A DNA stretch of 64,000 nucleotides from Lentzea alba (GTDB taxonomy: Bacteria; Actinomycetota; Actinomycetes; Mycobacteriales; Pseudonocardiaceae): assembly GCF_011067745.1 (NCBI RefSeq), contig NZ_JAAMPJ010000020.1, forward strand, positions 1 to 64,000, in the 5' to 3' direction. The notes under the pieces were generated by a model, which worked only from the letters and a program-made list of their open reading frames with translations, had not been told where the DNA came from and searched no databases. The first letter of the stretch is position 1. Each line of letters opens with the position of its first letter. Position numbers and translations under genes: made by a program. Below are positions 19,113-26,734 of this stretch, one piece after another.

Positions 19113-19967
19113 ATGACCACTGCCGAAGTTTCCGCGCCGTACGGCAACGGAGCAGGCCAGAAGGCCCCCGCCAAGCGCGTTCGCGTCCACCACTTGCGTG
19201 AGATGAAGGAACGCGGCGAGCCGTGGCCCATGCTCACCTCCTACGACACGTTCACCGCCTCGATCTTCGACGAGGCCGGTATCCCCGTCCTGCTGGTCGG
19301 CGACTCCGCCTCGAACACCGTCTACGGGAACGAGACCTCGCTGCCGGTCACGGTGGACGAGCTCGTACCGCTCGTACGCGCGGTGTCACGCTCGGTCAAG
19401 CGCTCTCTCGTGGTCGCTGACCTGCCGTTCGGCTCCTACCAGGTGTCGGTCGAGCAGGCTGTCGCGACGGCGGTCCGGTTCATGAAGGAAGGCCAGGCGC
19501 ACGCGGTCAAGCTGGAGGGTGGCGCCTACTTCGCGCCGCACATCCGCGCGATCACCGCGGCGGGCATCCCGGTCATGGCGCACATCGGCTTCACCCCGCA
19601 GTCCGAGCACCAGCTCGGCGGCTACCGCGTGCAGGGCCGTCACGAGAACCACGACGTGGTCGTCCAGGACGCGCTGGCGGTGCAGGAGGCGGGCGCGTTC
19701 GCGGTCGTGCTGGAGATGGTGACCGCCGAGGTCGCGAAGCAGATCACGCACGACCTGGTGATCCCGACCGTCGGCATCGGCGCCGGTCCGGACACCGACG
19801 CCCAGGTGCTCGTCTGGCAGGACATGATGGGCCTGAACCGCGGCAGGGCGCCTCGGTTCGTCAAGCGTTACGCGGACATCGGCAACATCATGCTGGGCGC
19901 GGCGGCGGAGTTCGCCAACGAGGTGCGCGGGCACCAGTTCCCCGGTCCCGAGCACACCTTCCACTGA
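19113..19967 (+). CDS. panB: 3-methyl-2-oxobutanoate hydroxymethyltransferase
   Basis: 284 aa, preceded by an AGGAAAGG ribosome site. PanB adds a hydroxymethyl group from methylenetetrahydrofolate to ketoisovalerate, the first committed step to pantothenate and CoA. Visible signatures are [36 protein letters not shown] and the [10 protein letters not shown] segment, with [20 protein letters not shown] near the C-terminus. Length fits the family. Its stop codon overlaps the first base of a 55-bp palindrome. It occupies the same position relative to Hip1-like genes as in M. tuberculosis (Rv2225). Confidence 0.95.
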   Translation: MTTAEVSAPYGNGAGQKAPAKRVRVHHLREMKERGEPWPMLTSYDTFTASIFDEAGIPVLLVGDSASNTVYGNETSLPVTVDELVPLVRAVSRSVKRSLVVADLPFGSYQVSVEQAVATAVRFMKEGQAHAVKLEGGAYFAPHIRAITAAGIPVMAHIGFTPQSEHQLGGYRVQGRHENHDVVVQDALAVQEAGAFAVVLEMVTAEVAKQITHDLVIPTVGIGAGPDTDAQVLVWQDMMGLNRGRAPRFVKRYADIGNIMLGAAAEFANEVRGHQFPGPEHTFH

Positions 19968-20021
19968 ACCATGGGGGGCACATTCATGGACCTGAGGTCC
20001 ATGAATGTGCCCCCCATGGTT
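19967..20021. repeat. 55-bp perfect palindrome (element copy A)
   Basis: Two perfect 27-nt arms flank a single G at 19994. The left arm runs from AACCATGGGGGG to TTCATGGACCT. It starts on the last base of the panB stop codon, so it could terminate panB transcription. Its sequence aligns with the palindrome inside jetC (58643-58699): 19 of 27 arm positions are identical, and every difference is mirrored in the other arm. Confidence 0.85.
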
Positions 20022-20084
20022 GCTGTCAGCGGGTCCAGACCTCCGGGGCTGGGCCCGCTTCGTCATGTGTCCGACGATAGGCCC

Positions 20085-21026
20085 ATGTACCCGGAGATCG
20101 AGCCCCACACGTCAGGCCACCTGGACACCGGCGACGGCAACCTCGTGTACTGGGAGGAGTGCGGAAATCCCGACGGCAAGCCCGTCGTCTTCCTGCACGG
20201 CGGCCCCGGCGGCGGCTGCTCGCCCTCGCACCGCCGGCTGTTCGACCCGTCCGCCTACCGGATCGTCCTGTTCGACCAGCGCGGGTGCGGGCGGTCGCTG
20301 CCGCACGCTTCGACGACGGGCGACCTGTCGTTGAACACCACCTGGCACCTCGTCGCGGACATGGAGCTGCTGCGGGAGTCGCTGGGCATCTCGCGGTGGC
20401 AGGTGTTCGGCGGTTCCTGGGGTTCGACGCTGGCGTTGGCCTACGCCGAGAAGCATCCGGATCACGTTTCGGAGCTGGTGCTGCGCGGGATCTTCACGCT
20501 GCGTTCGTCCGAAGTGGACTGGTACTACCGCGGCGGGGCGGCGAACCTCTTCCCGGATCTGTGGGAGAAGTTCACGGCGCCGATCGCCGGGCTCGACGGC
20601 GATCCCGTCGAGCTGTACGCGAAGTTGTTGAGCTCTCCGGATCCTGAGGTGCACGGACCGGCGGCGGTCGCGTGGAGCACGTGGGAGGGCGCGACGGTCA
20701 CGCTGCTGCCTCGCCCCGAGCTGGTGGCGGAGTTCGCCGTGCCGGAGTACGCGCTGGCGTTCGCGCGGATAGAGAACCACTACTTCGTGAACAACGGGTG
20801 GTTCGAGGAGGGGCAGCTGATCCGGGACGCCACTCGGCTGGCGGACATCCCCGGCGTGATCGTGCAGGGGCGGTACGACATCGCCACGCCCGCGGTGTCC
20901 GCGTGGGACCTGCACAAGGCGTGGCCGGGGTCGGAGCTGGTGATCGTGCCGGATGCCGGGCACGCGTACGACGAGCCCGGCATCCTGGCCGCGTTGCTGG
21001 AGGCGACGGACCGGTTCCGCGATTAG
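20085..21026 (+). CDS. pip: Proline iminopeptidase
   Basis: 313 aa from ATG at 20085 (MYPEIEPHTSGHLDTGDG). The open frame extends back through the palindrome, but family members start here. It is an S33 alpha/beta hydrolase that removes N-terminal proline. Features are HGGPGGG, FDQRGCGRS, the nucleophile elbow GGSWGS (Ser ~109), Asp in QGRYDIATP (~262) and His in PDAGHAYDE (~291). It is cytoplasmic. It ends 13 bp from the convergent lectin gene. Confidence 0.92.
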   Translation: MYPEIEPHTSGHLDTGDGNLVYWEECGNPDGKPVVFLHGGPGGGCSPSHRRLFDPSAYRIVLFDQRGCGRSLPHASTTGDLSLNTTWHLVADMELLRESLGISRWQVFGGSWGSTLALAYAEKHPDHVSELVLRGIFTLRSSEVDWYYRGGAANLFPDLWEKFTAPIAGLDGDPVELYAKLLSSPDPEVHGPAAVAWSTWEGATVTLLPRPELVAEFAVPEYALAFARIENHYFVNNGWFEEGQLIRDATRLADIPGVIVQGRYDIATPAVSAWDLHKAWPGSELVIVPDAGHAYDEPGILAALLEATDRFRD

Positions 21027-21039
21027 CGGTGTCGCACCA

Positions 21040-21465
21040 CTAACGAAGGCCGACCCACTTCGCGCTCGACGTGCTGCAGGGCGTGACGGTCACCGACGCG
21101 GTCAGGCACTTTCCGGTGGCCACGTTGCGGAACCGGAAGGACGAGGCGGTGACCGGGTCGCGGCGCCAGCGGGTGGTGCCGGCGCTGCAGGCCTGGCCGA
21201 GGACGTCGCCGGCGGTGGTGGCGCCGAGGCACTTGTCCGTGGCCATGTTGTGCGGCCAGTCGACGTTGTCGGTTATCGGCACGACCCAGCGCTGCGCTTC
21301 GGACGTCCGGTCGCAGGTCCTCAGGACCACGTTGGTGCCGGTGTCGGCGAGGCAGCGGTTGGTGCCGGACAGCTGGTAGATGACGACCGGCTCGGCCGAG
21401 GCCGGGACGGCGGTCAGGGTCGTGACGGCGGCGGCGGTCGCGATGATCGCGGCTAGTTTCCCCAT
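21040..21465 (-). CDS. Secreted ricin-type beta-trefoil lectin-like protein
   Basis: 141 aa from ATG at 21465. A signal peptide (MGKLAAIIATAAAVTTLTAV, cleaved after PASA) precedes one beta-trefoil unit. The three subdomains are recognisable by repeated Cys and Leu/Trp patterns: NRCLADTGTNVVLRTC, DKCLGATTAGDVLGQAC and GKCLTASVTVTPC. There is no attached enzyme domain, so it is probably a free carbohydrate-binding protein. It lies 50 bp downstream of the BtuF-like gene on the same strand. Confidence 0.75.
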   Translation of the reverse strand: MGKLAAIIATAAAVTTLTAVPASAEPVVIYQLSGTNRCLADTGTNVVLRTCDRTSEAQRWVVPITDNVDWPHNMATDKCLGATTAGDVLGQACSAGTTRWRRDPVTASSFRFRNVATGKCLTASVTVTPCSTSSAKWVGLR

Positions 21466-21515
21466 GGGCGACGATCTTGGCAGCGGTCCCGGTTTCGCGA
21501 ATCCACCTGTGGTTG

Positions 21516-22277
21516 TCAACCCTGGCCGTAGTCCAGGGCTCGTTCGAGGCTCGCTCTCGCTTCCACCAGCGACGGGCCGTACCAGGTCAGATATCGGCCG
21601 TTGACCAGCGCATAGGGCAGTCCGGGGAAGCTTTCCGGGCCGTCGGAGTGGGTGAACAGGTACGGCTCGTCGGGCAGGATCACCAGGTCAGGGCGCTTGT
21701 CGTTGAGCTCTTCGAGGCTCGGTCGCGGGTAGCGCTCTTCGTGTGAGGCGTAGACGTTCTCGATTCCCAAGCGCCGCAACACATCGGTGGCGAAAGTATC
21801 GCGGCCGACGACGACCCACGGACGGCGCCAGACCGGGATCAGCGCGGTGAGCTTCGCCGGTTTCGTCTCGCGCCACAGGTCTTCGGCCTGCGTGAGCCAG
21901 CCGGGTTCGAGGTCCCAGGCCAGGGCGAAGAGCCTGCGCAACGACTTCAGCGCCATCGGCACGGTGGCAGGCGCCTCGGTCACCCAGACCCTGATGCCGT
22001 TGGCGCGCAACCGGTCGACGTCCTCGGCGCGGTTCTCCTCGGAGTTCGCGATGACGAGGTCCGGTTGCAGCGCCATGACCTGGTCGACGTCCGGGTACTT
22101 GGAGCCGCCGACCCGCTGCACGTCCAATGAGGACGGATGGGTGCAGTAGTCCGTTGCGCCCACGAGGGATGCGGGCACGCTGACCGCGACGGCCTCGGTG
22201 ATCGACGGCACCAGGCTGACCACGCGCTGGGGCTGGTCGAGCGGAACCGGCTCACCGAGGTCGTCGACGGGAAGCAT
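21516..22277 (-). CDS. BtuF/FhuD-like metal-chelate binding protein without signal peptide
   Basis: 253 aa from ATG at 22277. It belongs to the helical-backbone periplasmic binding protein fold (Peripla_BP_2): VVSLVPSITEAV near the start, GGSKYPDVDQVMALQPDLVIANSEEN, and LGIENVYASHEERYPRPSLEEL near the end. Relatives bind cobalamin or siderophores outside the membrane. This one has neither signal peptide nor lipobox, so it is predicted cytoplasmic. Its start overlaps the stop of the F420 reductase gene (TGATG), so the two are co-translated. No ABC permease or ATPase partner is nearby. Confidence 0.75.
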   Translation of the reverse strand: MLPVDDLGEPVPLDQPQRVVSLVPSITEAVAVSVPASLVGATDYCTHPSSLDVQRVGGSKYPDVDQVMALQPDLVIANSEENRAEDVDRLRANGIRVWVTEAPATVPMALKSLRRLFALAWDLEPGWLTQAEDLWRETKPAKLTALIPVWRRPWVVVGRDTFATDVLRRLGIENVYASHEERYPRPSLEELNDKRPDLVILPDEPYLFTHSDGPESFPGLPYALVNGRYLTWYGPSLVEARASLERALDYGQG

Positions 22278-22942
22278 CAGACTCCTGTGATCTTGAGGCC
22301 CGCGTGGGTCTTGTAGCGGCGGTTGATCGCGATGAGGTTCGCGGTGAACGCCTCGACCTGGTGGGCGTTGCGCAGCCGGCCGCCGTAGACGCCGCGGAAG
22401 CCCGGCACCAGCTCGGCCAGTTCGCGCACGGTGTCGGTGGCCTCGCGGTCGTCGCCCAGGACCAGCACGTCCATGTCCACTTCGGACACGTTCAGGTCGG
22501 CGAGCAGCACGGCGGACACGTGGTGGAACGCGGCCGTGACCTTGGACTCGGGCAGCAGGAGCTCGGCCTGCTGGGCCGCGCTGCCCTCGGTGACCGGCAG
22601 CGCGAACGGACCCTGCTTGTCGAACCCGAGCGGGTTGACGCAGTCGATGACGATCTTCCCGGCCAGCTGGTCGCGCAACGACGCGAGCAGGTCGCCGTGA
22701 CCGTCCCACGGCACCGCGACCAGCACGATGTCGGAGTCGGCCGCGCAGTCGGAGTTGTCCGCGCCCCGCACGTCGCCGCCGGCGACCTCGACGATCTCCT
22801 TGGCCGCCAGCTCGGCCCGCTCGGCGCTGCGGGACCCGATGATCACCTTGAGGCCCGCCTTGGCCCAGCGGATCGCGAGGCCCTTGCCCTGGGCTCCGGT
22901 TCCGCCCAGGACGCCGACGGTGAGGTCACGAATGTCTGTCAC
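22277..22942 (-). CDS. npdG: NADPH-dependent F420 reductase
   Basis: 221 aa from GTG at 22942. The N-terminal Rossmann fold GVLGGTGAQGKGLA is followed by GSRSAERAELAA, which fits the NADP-phosphate site. DCVNPLGFDKQG and AFHHVSAVLLAD match the F420-binding half of the family. It interconverts F420/F420H2 with NADP+/NADPH and supplies reduced deazaflavin. It is translationally coupled to the BtuF-like gene. Confidence 0.9.
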   Translation of the reverse strand: MTDIRDLTVGVLGGTGAQGKGLAIRWAKAGLKVIIGSRSAERAELAAKEIVEVAGGDVRGADNSDCAADSDIVLVAVPWDGHGDLLASLRDQLAGKIVIDCVNPLGFDKQGPFALPVTEGSAAQQAELLLPESKVTAAFHHVSAVLLADLNVSEVDMDVLVLGDDREATDTVRELAELVPGFRGVYGGRLRNAHQVEAFTANLIAINRRYKTHAGLKITGV

Positions 22943-23003
22943 CCCTGCATCTTCACACGGTTCGCCGAGTGCGGGCTGCGCAACGTGACCTTGCGCTCGA
23001 TGC

Positions 23004-24416
23004 TCACCCCGCGGTGAACCGGACGCGCCGCTCAGCGGGGTCGGCTTCGTCCAGGCGGACGCGAATCCGCTCGCCTTCCGGCAGGCGTTTGCCGGCGCAC
23101 TTGGCCAGCACCGGCGGGTCCGCGATGAACACCTCGGCGTCGTTGTCACCCGCCCGCAGCACGACGGCCTCGAACTCCTGCCCCACGCGTCCGGCCAGCA
23201 CCCAGGCCTCGACCTGGTCCAGGGCGGCCCGGTCCACCTTCGCGGCCAATGAGTCCGAGGCGCCCATCAGCGACGGGAGCTGCGGCAACGCCTCGGCCAA
23301 CCAGGAAGGCAGCTCCGCACCGGCCGTGATCGCCAAACAGGCCTCGGTGGCGAAGCGGTCGACCAACCTACGCAGCGGTGCGGTCACGTGTGTGTACGAC
23401 GCGGCCACGCCCGCATGCGTCACAACCTCGGGCACAGACCCGTTGAACGCCGAGTAGCCCGCGCCGCGCAACAACCGTGTGGCATCGGTGAACAGCGCCA
23501 GAGCCTCAGGGGTCGACGCGTCCAGCCCGGCCAGGAAGGCACCCGGCGACACGTCCGCGGGCCACGGCACCTGCAGAGCCGCCGCGGACCTGCGCAGCGA
23601 ACCCACCGCCTGGGCGTCCGGATCGGGCAGCGTGCGGAGGATGCCGCAGCGGGCCTCCAGCATGATCGACGCGGCCGCCATGCCCGTCATCAGCGAGATC
23701 TCGGCGTTCCACGAGTCGACGAGCGCGCGGGGCCGGGTGACGAGCTTCCAGCCGGAGCCGTTGGACTCGATCTCCTGTTCGGGCAGCTGGAGTTCGATCG
23801 CGCCGCGCTCGCGGGCCAGTTCGCGCCGCAACGGGCCGAACTCGGCCAGCGCCGCGACGGACGGGTGCGGGTTGCCGGCGTCAAAACTCGCCTGCACCGA
23901 GGCGTAGTCGAACTGGGCCTGCGAACGCACCAGAGCGCGCCGCACCTCGACCGAGACGGGCACGCCGTCAGCCGAGCAGGTGAACGTCCACAGCACCGCG
24001 GGACGCGTCACGCCCGGCAAGAGAGAGGCCGCGCCCTCGGACAACACGGTCGGATGCAGCGGCACGTTGCCGTCGGGCAGGTAGATGGTCTGACCGCGCT
24101 GACGAACCTCAGCGTCCAACGCGCCACCCGGCGTCACGAACGCACCGAGGTCGGCGATCGCGTAGTGAACGGTGAAACCGTCGCCGGACTTCAGCACGCA
24201 AAGGGCCTGGTCCAGGTCCTTCGCGCCGGGCGGGTCGATCGTCACCAACGGAATGGAGGTGAGGTCGGGGCGGTCTCCGAACGAACGGGAGACCGCCGCC
24301 TCGGCCTCGGCCAGCACGGCGGCGGGGAACGCGGACCGCAGTCCGAACTCGTCCCGCAAGCCGTCGAAGGCCAGGTCAGCACGGCCCGTGCGGATCACCA
24401 AAGAAGCCACCCGCAC
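23004..24416 (-). CDS. RNB-domain ribonuclease (RNase II/R family)
   Basis: 470 aa from GTG at 24416. The RNB catalytic core shows TIDPPGAKDLDQAL, with the metal-binding Asp cluster, and YAIADLGAFVTPGGALDAEVRQRG...YLPDGNVPLHP. A short C-terminal beta domain rich in Arg and Glu may replace the S1 domain. It lacks the N-terminal cold-shock domains of RNase R, so it is a compact actinobacterial form. It is a predicted 3'-5' exoribonuclease in the cytoplasm. It lies 19 bp downstream of the small proteins that end the T4SS-like operon. Confidence 0.88.
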   Translation of the reverse strand: MRVASLVIRTGRADLAFDGLRDEFGLRSAFPAAVLAEAEAAVSRSFGDRPDLTSIPLVTIDPPGAKDLDQALCVLKSGDGFTVHYAIADLGAFVTPGGALDAEVRQRGQTIYLPDGNVPLHPTVLSEGAASLLPGVTRPAVLWTFTCSADGVPVSVEVRRALVRSQAQFDYASVQASFDAGNPHPSVAALAEFGPLRRELARERGAIELQLPEQEIESNGSGWKLVTRPRALVDSWNAEISLMTGMAAASIMLEARCGILRTLPDPDAQAVGSLRRSAAALQVPWPADVSPGAFLAGLDASTPEALALFTDATRLLRGAGYSAFNGSVPEVVTHAGVAASYTHVTAPLRRLVDRFATEACLAITAGAELPSWLAEALPQLPSLMGASDSLAAKVDRAALDQVEAWVLAGRVGQEFEAVVLRAGDNDAEVFIADPPVLAKCAGKRLPEGERIRVRLDEADPAERRVRFTAG

Positions 24417-24435
24417 AGCCTAAGGACTCAGACGT

Positions 24436-24630
24436 TCAGTCCTCGTCGTCGCCGCGCCACTTCTTGTCCGACTCGTCCGCGGCACGGGTCCGCTCGCGGG
24501 CCATCTCCAGGGCGTGGGCCGCGGTGGCCTCGTCCGGGTACGGGCCCATCCGGTCCCCGCCCCTGCAGCCCTTGCCCTGCTCGACCGTCTGGTGGGTGAG
24601 GCAGTAGTACCAACCGCTCGTGTCACTCAT
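24436..24630 (-). CDS. Small conserved actinobacterial protein (SPOR-like, unknown)
   Basis: 64 aa. It has WYYCLTHQTVE then CRGGDRMGPYPDEATAAHALEMA, with two Cys and a GPY turn, and ends in an acidic tail. I recognise it as a widespread small actinobacterial protein with no known role. Its ATG overlaps the upstream stop (ATGA), so it is coupled to the 157-aa gene. Confidence 0.8.
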   Translation of the reverse strand: MSDTSGWYYCLTHQTVEQGKGCRGGDRMGPYPDEATAAHALEMARERTRAADESDKKWRGDDED

Positions 24631-25100
24631 ACGCGTTCGCCTCCCAAAGGCGCCGGGAATCCCCGCGGCGGCGTCGACTGGTTGGCGTTGGCGTACTCCG
24701 AGGGGATCGGATCCAAACACGAGACCAGAACGGTCCGGTCCTCGGCGTTCTCGATCTTGCGTCCGGACCGGTCACGGTAGACCAGCGAACCGTCGGAGTC
24801 GATCTCCATGATGGCGCCGACCTCGGCCAGCTGTTCCTCGTCGAGGTCGGCGAGTTTCTCGTAGCGGGACGGCACCACCCGGTAGATCGGCCACTTGAGG
24901 TGGCCGTAGGTGCGGTGGAAATCGGCCAGCAGGTGCGTCAGGTGCTGCTGCCACGGCAACGGCATGGCTTCCGCCAGCGCACGCGGGATCACCACGTAGT
25001 CGGCGGACACACCCGGAGCACCAGCCGCCATGTAGTCACGCACTGGTGTGCTCGACGCGGGCGGTCCGGAAGGCCTCGGGATGGGGTCGTGGTTGAACAT
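24627..25100 (-). CDS. Hypothetical protein, last gene of the T4SS-like operon
   Basis: 157 aa, soluble, with a Pro/Ser-rich N-terminus and an acidic middle (LADLDEEQLAEVGAIMEIDSDGSLVYRD). No family is recognised. It follows the NlpC/P60 gene by 18 bp and is coupled to the next small gene by ATGA, so it may belong to the secretion operon as a cytoplasmic accessory or substrate. Confidence 0.7.
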   Translation of the reverse strand: MFNHDPIPRPSGPPASSTPVRDYMAAGAPGVSADYVVIPRALAEAMPLPWQQHLTHLLADFHRTYGHLKWPIYRVVPSRYEKLADLDEEQLAEVGAIMEIDSDGSLVYRDRSGRKIENAEDRTVLVSCLDPIPSEYANANQSTPPRGFPAPLGGERV

Positions 25101-25118
25101 GCAGCGCCTCCCCGCGAT

Positions 25119-26120
25119 CTACACGCCCGGCCGGACGGCCAGCGGCATCAGCTCTTGATAATTCCAGTTGATCTTGGAGATCTTCACGACGTCACCCGTC
25201 TGGGGGGCATGGATGTACTCGTCGTTGCCGAGGTACATGCCGACGTGGTGGACAGATCGTGGATCCGCTGTGTTGTAGGCCCAGAAGAGCAGGTCTCCGG
25301 CCTGGGCCTCGCGCACCGGTAGATGGGCACCGCCCTTCTCGTACTGGTCGTTCGCCACCCGCGGGATCTTCACGCCGGCCGCCCCGAACGCCTTCACGAG
25401 GATGCCCGAGCAGTCCCACGCGTCCGGGCCGTTGCCGCCCCACAGGTACGGCTCGCCCAGCTGTTCCTTGGTGAACTGGATCGCGATGCCCGCCGCGTTC
25501 GACGCCAGCAGGAACTGGCCCGCGCCCGAGCCGCAACCGGCGGGGTCGGCGATCTGCCCCAGCTCACCCAGCAGGAAGGCCGCCATGGCCTCCCAGTTGT
25601 GATAGCGGTCGGGGAAAGCCGACCGTTCCACCGCCTGCGCGGAGTCGCCGGGCCGCTTGTTCTCCCAGTCCGGCACCTTCAGCAGCACGTCGTAGAACTT
25701 GTTGATCGCGTACGTCGGGTCTTTGACCTCGTCGGGTGATCCCCAGCCCATCGACGGACGCATCTGGAAGATGCCGAGCGAGTCGCGGTCGCCGTAGTTC
25801 AACGGACGCAGGCCCGACTCGGTCATGCCGGCCTGGATCGCGACCTGCCACGCGAGCGGCGGCAGCTTGCGCTCCTGGCCGATGGAGATGATGCGGGCCA
25901 CGATGTTGCGCTGCTCGTCGTTGAGGCGCGACGCGTCGTGCCGACCCTTGTCGCCGCCGCCCGCGTCCCACGGCCCGATGGCCGCGTTGCAGCTCATCCG
26001 CATGAAGTTCGCCCCGGCGGCGGGGTTCGTGGAGTTGCTGACCACCTGCGTCACACCGGAGGTCGCCACCGCGATCACGACTACCGCACCAAGCGCTCCG
26101 AGCAGCAGCATCCACCGCAT
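25119..26120 (-). CDS. VirB1-like cell-wall hydrolase: lytic transglycosylase-like plus NlpC/P60
   Basis: 333 aa from ATG at 26120. An N-terminal membrane anchor spans ~3-22. A transglycosylase-like domain (~60-190) has the candidate catalytic Glu101 in AGMTESGLRP, then LGIFQMRPSMGWG. A C40 NlpC/P60 domain (~215-333) has Cys237 in WDCSGILV and His in SVHHVGMYLG (~293). Such two-headed hydrolases open peptidoglycan for Gram-positive type IV machines. It lies 3 bp after the VirB8-like gene. Confidence 0.85.
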   Translation of the reverse strand: MRWMLLLGALGAVVVIAVATSGVTQVVSNSTNPAAGANFMRMSCNAAIGPWDAGGGDKGRHDASRLNDEQRNIVARIISIGQERKLPPLAWQVAIQAGMTESGLRPLNYGDRDSLGIFQMRPSMGWGSPDEVKDPTYAINKFYDVLLKVPDWENKRPGDSAQAVERSAFPDRYHNWEAMAAFLLGELGQIADPAGCGSGAGQFLLASNAAGIAIQFTKEQLGEPYLWGGNGPDAWDCSGILVKAFGAAGVKIPRVANDQYEKGGAHLPVREAQAGDLLFWAYNTADPRSVHHVGMYLGNDEYIHAPQTGDVVKISKINWNYQELMPLAVRPGV

Positions 26121-26122
26121 GG

Positions 26123-26722
26123 TCAGTCCGCCTTCGTGTAGCCGTTGACCCGCCACTCGTTGCTGGGCGAGAGCTTGATCAACGTGATGACGACCTTGCC
26201 GAGATCCGTGCTCACCTCGAAGTCGGCCGACGACACGGTCGACCGCACCGGCCGCACTCCCGGCGTGAGCTTGTCCGGCACGTTCTTCGGATCAATGGTC
26301 GCCATCTGCGCGAGGAATTCCTCCGTCGTGTACGGACGGAGCTGCGCGAGCCACTTGTTGACGTCGTTGTCGGGCGGCGGCTTGATCCAGTTCTCCGCCC
26401 ACAGCTCGGCGACCAGCTGCGCGTCGGCAGCGGTCGGCGCGGCCGAGGCGGCGTTGGTGGGCGGTGGCAGCTTGGTCGGCAGCGAGACACCGCTGGACGG
26501 CAGCTGTCCGACCTGGGTGCCCTGCGACGACGTCGAGGGCTGGCCCGCGGCCGACTGACCGGCGGGTTTGCGGTCGAGCACCCTCGGGATGATCACGCCG
26601 AGCGCGACGACCACCACCACGAAGATGATGATCGAGGCGGCGAGGTGCCGCGGGGAGCGCAGCGGCCAGCCCCACAGCCTGCGGTAGACCGCGGCACGGC
26701 CGCGGTTGGTACGGATCGGCAC
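26123..26722 (-). CDS. TcpC/VirB8-like bitopic membrane protein
   Basis: 199 aa from GTG at 26722, with a GGGAGG ribosome site. A short basic cytoplasmic tail precedes one membrane helix (~30-50, AASIIIFVVVVVALGVI), a Pro/Ser/Gln-rich linker (~55-95) and a single extracytoplasmic NTF2-like domain ending NEWRVNGYTKAD. Topology and fold type match conjugation proteins TcpC/VirB8, but with one domain where TcpC usually has two. Predicted structural part of the type IV-like channel. Confidence 0.7.
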   Translation of the reverse strand: MPIRTNRGRAAVYRRLWGWPLRSPRHLAASIIIFVVVVVALGVIIPRVLDRKPAGQSAAGQPSTSSQGTQVGQLPSSGVSLPTKLPPPTNAASAAPTAADAQLVAELWAENWIKPPPDNDVNKWLAQLRPYTTEEFLAQMATIDPKNVPDKLTPGVRPVRSTVSSADFEVSTDLGKVVITLIKLSPSNEWRVNGYTKAD

Positions 26723-26734
26723 CTACGCCTCCCT

